A DNA stretch of 64,000 bases from JACCTH01 sp050741915 (lineage in GTDB: Bacteria > Actinomycetota > Acidimicrobiia > Spongiisociales > ZC4RG35), in contig JBOGEX010000017.1 in NCBI GenBank assembly GCA_050741915.1, positions 10,575 through 74,574 on the forward strand, read 5' to 3'. The notes below the pieces were generated by a model. That model had not been told where the DNA came from. It did not search any database and saw only the letters and a program-made list of their open reading frames with translations. The stretch's first letter is position 1; each line of letters opens with the position of its first letter. The position numbers and the translations under genes were made by a program. Of the stretch, positions 58,086 to 64,000 are shown one piece after another.

Positions 58086-58130
58086 GGGTTGTAAACGTTG
58101 CTCTACAACGTCTACAACCCACAGAACGAC
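58086..58130. repeat. Stem-loop intergenic repeat B, copy 2
   Basis: Read on the minus strand, a 15-bp stem GGGTTGTAGACGTTG / CAACGTTTACAACCC with one G-T pair encloses TAGAG, immediately downstream of tRNA-Leu. Copy 1 is at 45234-45279, across the accessory region. It probably terminates the tRNA transcript. Confidence 0.65.
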
Positions 58131-58131
58131 G

Positions 58132-58212
58132 TGCCCGGGGTGGGAGTCGAACCCACACGCCTTTCGGCAAGGTGTTTAAGACCTCTCTGTATACCCATTC
58201 CAGCACCCGGGC
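58132..58212 (-). tRNA. tRNA-Leu (UAA)
   Basis: Acceptor stem GCCCGGG (58212-58206) pairs with CCCGGGC (58139-58133), with discriminator A at 58132 and no encoded CCA. The anticodon arm is AGGT-CTTAAAC-ACCT, giving anticodon TAA. The long variable arm (CTTGCCGAAAGGCG) is that of a class II tRNA, and the T arm is GTGGGTTCGACTCCCAC. 81 bases. tRNA genes are common integration sites, and this one sits at the edge of the accessory region. Confidence 0.93.
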
Positions 58213-58262
58213 CTCTGAAAGAAAGGCTACCGGTTGGGAGATTTGCCGATGTTGCGCCCTCC

Positions 58263-58870
58263 TTAGGTATCCGTGGCCGCGGGGCAATTCGGGCAGATGA
58301 GTCTCAAATTGCTGAGCCGGCTGTCGAGTCGATCCCCGTTTATGTGATCAAGCTCGAGTGGGATGGAACCGCCCTGCCAATCGGTCCTTAGGCAGGCCTC
58401 GCACCGAGCCTCCTTGATCCCTGCAATGAGCCGCCGCCGAATCTTGGATGTCTGGATCAAGCGGCCTGTGACGAGGAACTCATCGAGGGGACGGGCCTTG
58501 ACGTGTTTGGCGTTCCCAGGCGCCATCCGGAACCCCGAAAGTGACCCTAATCAAGGCCAAGGACAGATATTCGATTTCGAAGATCACGATTTGACGAGCT
58601 ACTCAGCAAGATGCCAAACGCACGGAGAACGTCAGCCAAAGTGCGACCTGTGGTCACCGCTTGCTCGAGTAGCTCATCCGAAATGGAAGAGAGTCGTCGC
58701 GGTATCAGTTGCTGCGCCTCCATGCCCCAGCGTCGAATCGAGCTCGGCACCGTCTCATAGTTCGAACCGCCGGGTTCAAGACCGACGCCTCGAAGAACAT
58801 CCGCCATGCTGGTTGACCCTTGAATTGCTTTCGACAGCTGTACCCGCGTGTATTTTCGGCGAGCGCCCAT
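58263..58870 (-). pseudogene. HNH endonuclease (phage-type), nonsense and frameshift
   Basis: The N-terminal part from ATG 58870 (MGARRKYTRVQLSKAIQG) runs to VLGLD, where TAG replaces a sense codon. Similarity continues past the stop in the same frame (GHFRGSGWRLGTPNTSR), then the frame shifts into RPLDEFLVTG and the HNH core (CEACL, IPLELDHINGDRLDSRLSNL, LICPNC). Together these are a typical ~170-residue HNH endonuclease, now inactive. It lies between tRNA-Leu and ppx. Confidence 0.8.
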
Positions 58871-58923
58871 TGGCTGGATTTACCTGCCAGGTAGGACAGA
58901 AATGCTCCCAGGCTTGGCGCCGC

Positions 58924-59766
58924 CTAATTGATCAAACTCCCGACGACGCCGTCGAGCAGGTCGCGGCGAGAGACTGTCACGCTCTCGGCGCCGGCAGCGT
59001 TCATCGCTCCTTCCGCCACGATGGTGCCGCCGAGCATGACCGGTGCCCGGGCCGGATCGAGACCCGGGATCCCAGAAGTCTCTTCCAAGGTCATCGCTGC
59101 TAGGCGCTCAACCCATGCTGTCACCCCCGCCACGCCCAGGGTGTCAGATTCCTCCATCGCTCCAAGGCTGGTCCAAGTACCTGCCACGCCAAGGACGCGG
59201 CCCGTGAACGGCGTCACCTCCGCCAACGACTCCGACACCATCGCCCGGGCCGCCGCGATTCCGGTGGCATCGACCGGCCGCTCCTTCAGCAGACGGTCGG
59301 TCAGACGCACGGAGCCGATCTCGTAGGAGGTGGCGTCTTCGGCGGTGACAAACTCAGTCGATCCGCCGCCGACGTCGATTACGAGCAACGGACCCGAGTG
59401 CCCCCAGCTCGCCCCACCGAAGGCGAGGCGCGCTTCTTCCTCTCCGGTTATCAACTCCGGCCGGACGCCGAGTGCCAGCTCCGCGCGATCGAAAAACTGC
59501 CCGCTGTTCGAAGCATCTCGAGACGCCGAGGTCGCCACCGCCCGCCGCCGGTCCATCCCGGCCTCGTTCATTCGTCCCCCAAACTCGGCCAGGGCCAGAA
59601 GCGTTCGATTCATCGCCTCCTCCGACAGTTCCCCTGTCGAGTCGACCCCACGGCCCAGGCCGGTCACTCGTTCGAATCGGCCGAGCTCGACCATCCCGGA
59701 GCCCACCTGCTGCACCAAAAGCAGGCGCATCGAGTTGGTGCCGATGTCGACCGCGGCCGCCTTGAT
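58924..59766 (-). CDS. Exopolyphosphatase / GppA family phosphatase
   Basis: 280 residues if started at ATC 59766, giving MKAAAVDIGTNSMRLLLVQQ, the family's usual N-terminus. There is no ATG, GTG or TTG in frame nearby, and the in-frame ATG at 59940 lies deep in the DUF501 gene. GAGGAG is 13 bases upstream, rather far. The actin-like ATPase motifs DIGTNSMRLL, LLVIDVGGGSTEF and GVAGTWTSL are present. It hydrolyses polyphosphate or (p)ppGpp. The eno-ftsB-DUF501-ppx order is conserved in actinobacteria (as at mycobacterial Rv1023-Rv1026). Confidence 0.88.
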   Translation of the reverse strand: MKAAAVDIGTNSMRLLLVQQVGSGMVELGRFERVTGLGRGVDSTGELSEEAMNRTLLALAEFGGRMNEAGMDRRRAVATSASRDASNSGQFFDRAELALGVRPELITGEEEARLAFGGASWGHSGPLLVIDVGGGSTEFVTAEDATSYEIGSVRLTDRLLKERPVDATGIAAARAMVSESLAEVTPFTGRVLGVAGTWTSLGAMEESDTLGVAGVTAWVERLAAMTLEETSGIPGLDPARAPVMLGGTIVAEGAMNAAGAESVTVSRRDLLDGVVGSLIN

Positions 59767-59792
59767 CGTCGCTGTCTCGCTCCTCGATGGGG

Positions 59793-60284
59793 CTATCGCG
59801 GCTCCTGCCAGTTCGGATTGAGAACGCCGTCGGCGACACACGGAACCGTGCAATCGAGGGGCTCTATCTGCGGAGCCACCATCGCTCCCACCGGGTTGTC
59901 GTTGCCTGAGGCATGATCGGCGTAGTGGGCGTGCAGGCATTTGATTCCGGCCACCGCCCCCGCCACCCCGCCGCGAGGCCGGGGGCTGGCGTCGGGAGGG
60001 AGCAATATGTCCCGCTCCGACTCATACCGTCGATGAGCCTCGTCGAGATCGGCGGCGAAAGTGCGATCGTTCTGTCTCCGGGTCTCGAGACGGCCAATCT
60101 CGCCCCGGGACTCGATGCGAGATATCCGTTTTACCGCTAATGGACAAGTCAGCCAGTAGCGGGTGGGAAAGGGAGTGCCGTCATTGAGGAGCGGCGGGAC
60201 TTCGATGACGACCGGCAGATCCAAATGACAGCGAGCCACGACTCGTGACTCTGCCCGCAGCGGCCTGCCGAGTTGCGCCGCGAT
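59793..60284 (-). CDS. DUF501 protein, apparent ATC start
   Basis: 163 residues if started at ATC 60284, nine bases after GGGGGAGAG. The family begins at the equivalent of AAQLGRPLRAE, and no ATG, GTG or TTG is available there; the in-frame ATG 60563 would lie in ftsB and run through a palindromic repeat. Conserved DUF501 segments: PLLNDGTPFPTRYWLTCPLA, RRYESERD and GIKCLHAHYADHASGNDNPV (Cys and His). Function is unknown. It lies between ftsB and ppx, its usual place in actinobacteria. Confidence 0.85.
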   Translation of the reverse strand: MAAQLGRPLRAESRVVARCHLDLPVVIEVPPLLNDGTPFPTRYWLTCPLAVKRISRIESRGEIGRLETRRQNDRTFAADLDEAHRRYESERDILLPPDASPRPRGGVAGAVAGIKCLHAHYADHASGNDNPVGAMVAPQIEPLDCTVPCVADGVLNPNWQEPR

Positions 60285-60329
60285 AGCCCCCGTCTCTCCC
60301 CCGGCAGCCTCCCTTGGCCCTTCGGGCCA

Positions 60330-60400
60330 CTCCCCCCAACGGTCGCTGCGCTCGCTGGGGGAAAAAACGGGGAGTACCGGCGCAGCCGGGGAGGGGGGAA
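60330..60400. repeat. G/C-rich palindromic intergenic repeat, copy 2
   Basis: CTCCCCCCAACG (60330-60341) and CGCTCGCTGGGGG match both arms of the element at 3914-3948 in the same orientation. A second part, CGGGGAGTACCGG...CCGGGGAGGGG, is the inverse of sequence upstream of copy 1. It lies between ftsB and DUF501. Confidence 0.6.
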
Positions 60401-60423
60401 TCCTCGCGGCGGCCGAAACAGGC

Positions 60424-62129
<1,706 letters not shown>

Positions 62130-62201
62130 CTACCAGCAGGCGGGTTTCAACTTCGTAATTGGGACCCAAGAGGTCCGCATGTGACCGGCCGGGCTTCCCG
62201 A

Positions 62202-63614
62202 TCACGGGTGGTGTTTCGCCCGCTCCCAGCGCTGGTCGAGCTCATCGAGGGAGAGACCGTCGAGCGAGCCGGTCGACTCCATGGCGCGGAATCTGGTCTC
62301 GAAGCGGTCGATCGCCTGGCGTAGGGCTATCTCCCCGTCGAGCCCGAGGTGACGGGCGAGGTTCACGACCGAGAACAACACGTCGCCCAGCTCCGACCCG
62401 GCTCGACGGCGATCGTCGATGACCTCCTCCAACTCGTCCAGCTCCTCCCGGACCTTCGGGATCACCCCGGCGGCGCTCTGCCAATCGAACCCGACCTTGG
62501 CCGCTCGATTCTGCACCTTCGAGGCACGATGCATCGCAGGCATCCCGCTGGGGATGCCGTCCATGCTCGACGAACGGGCGGCACCCCTCTCGACATCCTT
62601 GATCTGGTCCCAATTCCGCTTGACCTCCGCCGCCGACCCGGCCTCCACCGCTCCGAACACATGCGGGTGGCGCCGAACCAGCTTCTGCCGCAGTACCTCG
62701 GCGGCATCGTCGATGTCGAACGCCCCGTTCTCGCTGGCGATGGCGGCGTGGAACAGGACCGAGAGCAGCACATCGCCCAGCTCGTCCTCGATCTCGGCGT
62801 AGCCGATCCAGTCGGGCTCCTCGGGCTCGAGCCGGCTCACGGCGTCGATCAGCTCGTATGACTCCTCGATCAGGTATTTCACCAGGCTCTGATGGGTCTG
62901 CTCACGATCCCACGGGCACTCCTCCCGCAGGGTCTGCATGGTCCGCACCGCACCGATCAAACCCCCCGGTGGGGAGTCGACGAAGATCGAGGTCCGGTAC
63001 CCGGCGAGACTCGAGTCGACCTCGTCGGCCGATGTCCGGGCCGTGACCGCACCTGCCGAGCCCAGACCGGCGAACACGGTGACCGTCGCCTCCTCGGGAA
63101 GCACCCGGGCCATCTCGGCGGCGACCTCGGCCATGATCTCGGGCCGGTCGAGATGTCCGACGATGGTCGGCTTGTCCAGGATCAGGGGGTGGGGCAGCTC
63201 GTGCCCGTTGAGGATCTGCAGCCCCCGGTCGAATGGGTCGTAGCCGACCTCGGTGAGGATGGCGTCGATGAACGACTCGGCGGGGATCAATTCGATCTCG
63301 ACACCGGATGACAGCAGCTGCCTCACCGCGAACTCGCCGACGAGCGGGCTCCCGGGCACGGCGTAGACCACCGGGCCCTCCGCTGCCGCCGCCAGGACCC
63401 TCTGCGCGATCGCGGCATACACATCTTCGAACGTGTCCGAGCTCTGGTAGATGTCGTCGCAGCTGACCACCTCACGCTTGGCGGCCAACTGCTCGGCGGC
63501 GGGATGGTCGATCGTCCTGACCACAACAGTCACCCGGTCATCGAGGAGAATGGATCGGACCGCCTCCGGAATCCGGTCGAGATCGCCGGGGCCGAGACCG
63601 GTGACCGCTATCAC
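62202..63614 (-). CDS. mazG: MazG nucleotide pyrophosphohydrolase with N-terminal methylase-like domain
   Basis: 470 residues from GTG 63614, overlapping the upstream stop as GTGA. The N-terminal ~220 residues resemble the tetrapyrrole-methylase fold (VIAVTGLGPGDLDRIPEAV; VYAVPGSPLVGEFAVRQLL), as in YabN of Bacillus. Two MazG modules follow: CPWDREQTHQSLVKYLIEES with EIEDELGDVLLSVLFH, and EELDELEEVIDDRR with ELGDVLFSVVNLAR. It hydrolyses non-canonical or excess NTPs. The methylase part is probably not catalytic. Confidence 0.88.
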   Translation of the reverse strand: MIAVTGLGPGDLDRIPEAVRSILLDDRVTVVVRTIDHPAAEQLAAKREVVSCDDIYQSSDTFEDVYAAIAQRVLAAAAEGPVVYAVPGSPLVGEFAVRQLLSSGVEIELIPAESFIDAILTEVGYDPFDRGLQILNGHELPHPLILDKPTIVGHLDRPEIMAEVAAEMARVLPEEATVTVFAGLGSAGAVTARTSADEVDSSLAGYRTSIFVDSPPGGLIGAVRTMQTLREECPWDREQTHQSLVKYLIEESYELIDAVSRLEPEEPDWIGYAEIEDELGDVLLSVLFHAAIASENGAFDIDDAAEVLRQKLVRRHPHVFGAVEAGSAAEVKRNWDQIKDVERGAARSSSMDGIPSGMPAMHRASKVQNRAAKVGFDWQSAAGVIPKVREELDELEEVIDDRRRAGSELGDVLFSVVNLARHLGLDGEIALRQAIDRFETRFRAMESTGSLDGLSLDELDQRWERAKHHP

Positions 63615-64000
63615 TCGGTGGGAGGGACTACCTGTGGTGTCGGGCTGGCCTGCCAGGTGCCGTAACGCTCGTCGACGGTGACTTCGGCCGCCTCGACCTG
63701 CTCCAGGAACCACTCGTTGGTGGCCGTCCCGACGGCAACGGTGGTGAGCTGCTCGATTATCTCGTCCTCGGTCGGGATCTGGTCATCACCGAGGAGAATG
63801 ATGTGGAAGCCGAACTCGGTCTCGATCGGCTGGCTGGGGACCCCGACCTCGGCCGCGGTCAGAGCGTCCGCGAACTCGGTCACATACTGATCGGAAGGCG
63901 CGCATCCGAGATCCCCGCCCTGAGCCCCGCTTGCGGTATCGGTCGAGAGCTCGGCGGCGAGATCGGCGAACTCCTCTCCGGCCTCGAGCCGATCGACGAC
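63611..64000 (-). CDS. Parvulin-type peptidyl-prolyl isomerase (5' end outside window)
   Basis: The C-terminal ~129 residues are present. AGEEFADLAAELSTDTASGA, GGDLGCAPSDQYVTEFADAL and ETEFGFHIILLGD are the second half of a PpiC/SurA-like rotamase domain. A C-terminal helix and a Pro/Thr tail follow. Such proteins are exported lipoproteins or periplasmic-side folding factors. The signal peptide would lie beyond the window. Its stop overlaps the mazG start. Confidence 0.82.
   Translation of the reverse strand, partial: VVDRLEAGEEFADLAAELSTDTASGAQGGDLGCAPSDQYVTEFADALTAAEVGVPSQPIETEFGFHIILLGDDQIPTEDEIIEQLTTVAVGTATNEWFLEQVEAAEVTVDERYGTWQASPTPQVVPPTE

Overview
The window is high-GC, gene-dense DNA from an actinobacterium. 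The evidence is gene content and order: PPIase-mazG-eno-ftsB-DUF501-ppx in the usual actinobacterial order, a Cdc48-like Cpa ATPase, a DEDD exonuclease/GIY-YIG fusion, many GTG starts and many apparently leaderless genes. An uncultured Acidimicrobiia-like lineage would fit, but the sequence alone does not fix the class.

Layout. 1-2.0 kb: an NDH-2-like oxidoreductase (cut by the window edge) and a NYN-domain protein, transcribed leftward. 2.0-7.0 kb: branched-chain amino-acid operon ilvB-ilvN-ilvC-leuA, preceded by a promoter, a nine-residue leader peptide with Ile-Leu-Val-Leu codons, and two hairpins ending in a T tract, which together look like an attenuator. 7-12.7 kb: a lipoprotein, two CNNM/CBS membrane proteins, a broken DUF559 gene bracketed by two copies of a palindromic repeat, and leuB. 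12.7-18 kb: a leftward operon of a stress-protein-like gene, an alpha/beta hydrolase and a tricorn protease. 18.2-29.2 kb: pntAA-like gene, nitroreductase, DUF5667-like membrane protein, ECF sigma factor, exonuclease/GIY-YIG protein, Cpa ATPase, membrane zinc metallopeptidase, TlpA-like lipoprotein, ABC exporter. 29.2-32.4 kb: gatCAB. 32.5-36.4 kb: M23 peptidase with SLH repeats, a second ECF sigma factor with its membrane partner, and a small membrane protein. 36.3-46 kb: dapC-dapD-dapE, DUF3105 lipoprotein and ligA, AhpD-like/mnmA/cysteine desulfurase, SRPBCC protein, enoyl-CoA hydratase.

46-58.9 kb is an accessory region: a group II intron with a frameshifted reverse transcriptase, a decayed DUF222 gene, an integrase fragment, a nucleotidyltransferase/HEPN toxin-antitoxin pair, a tRNA-like fold without a D arm, a LuxR-type ATPase followed by two DUF4242 proteins and an exported protein, a haloperoxidase-like pseudogene cut by a second truncated group II intron, an aceK gene unexpected in this phylum, tRNA-Leu(UAA), and a decayed HNH endonuclease. 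59-64 kb returns to the conserved core.

Genes work together as biosynthesis (Ile/Val/Leu, diaminopimelate), translation fidelity (GatCAB, MnmA with its sulfur donor), protein turnover (Cpa, tricorn) and envelope regulation (two ECF systems). Four families of dispersed intergenic palindromes recur within the 64 kb, and several genes appear to start at ATC, ATT or CTG.
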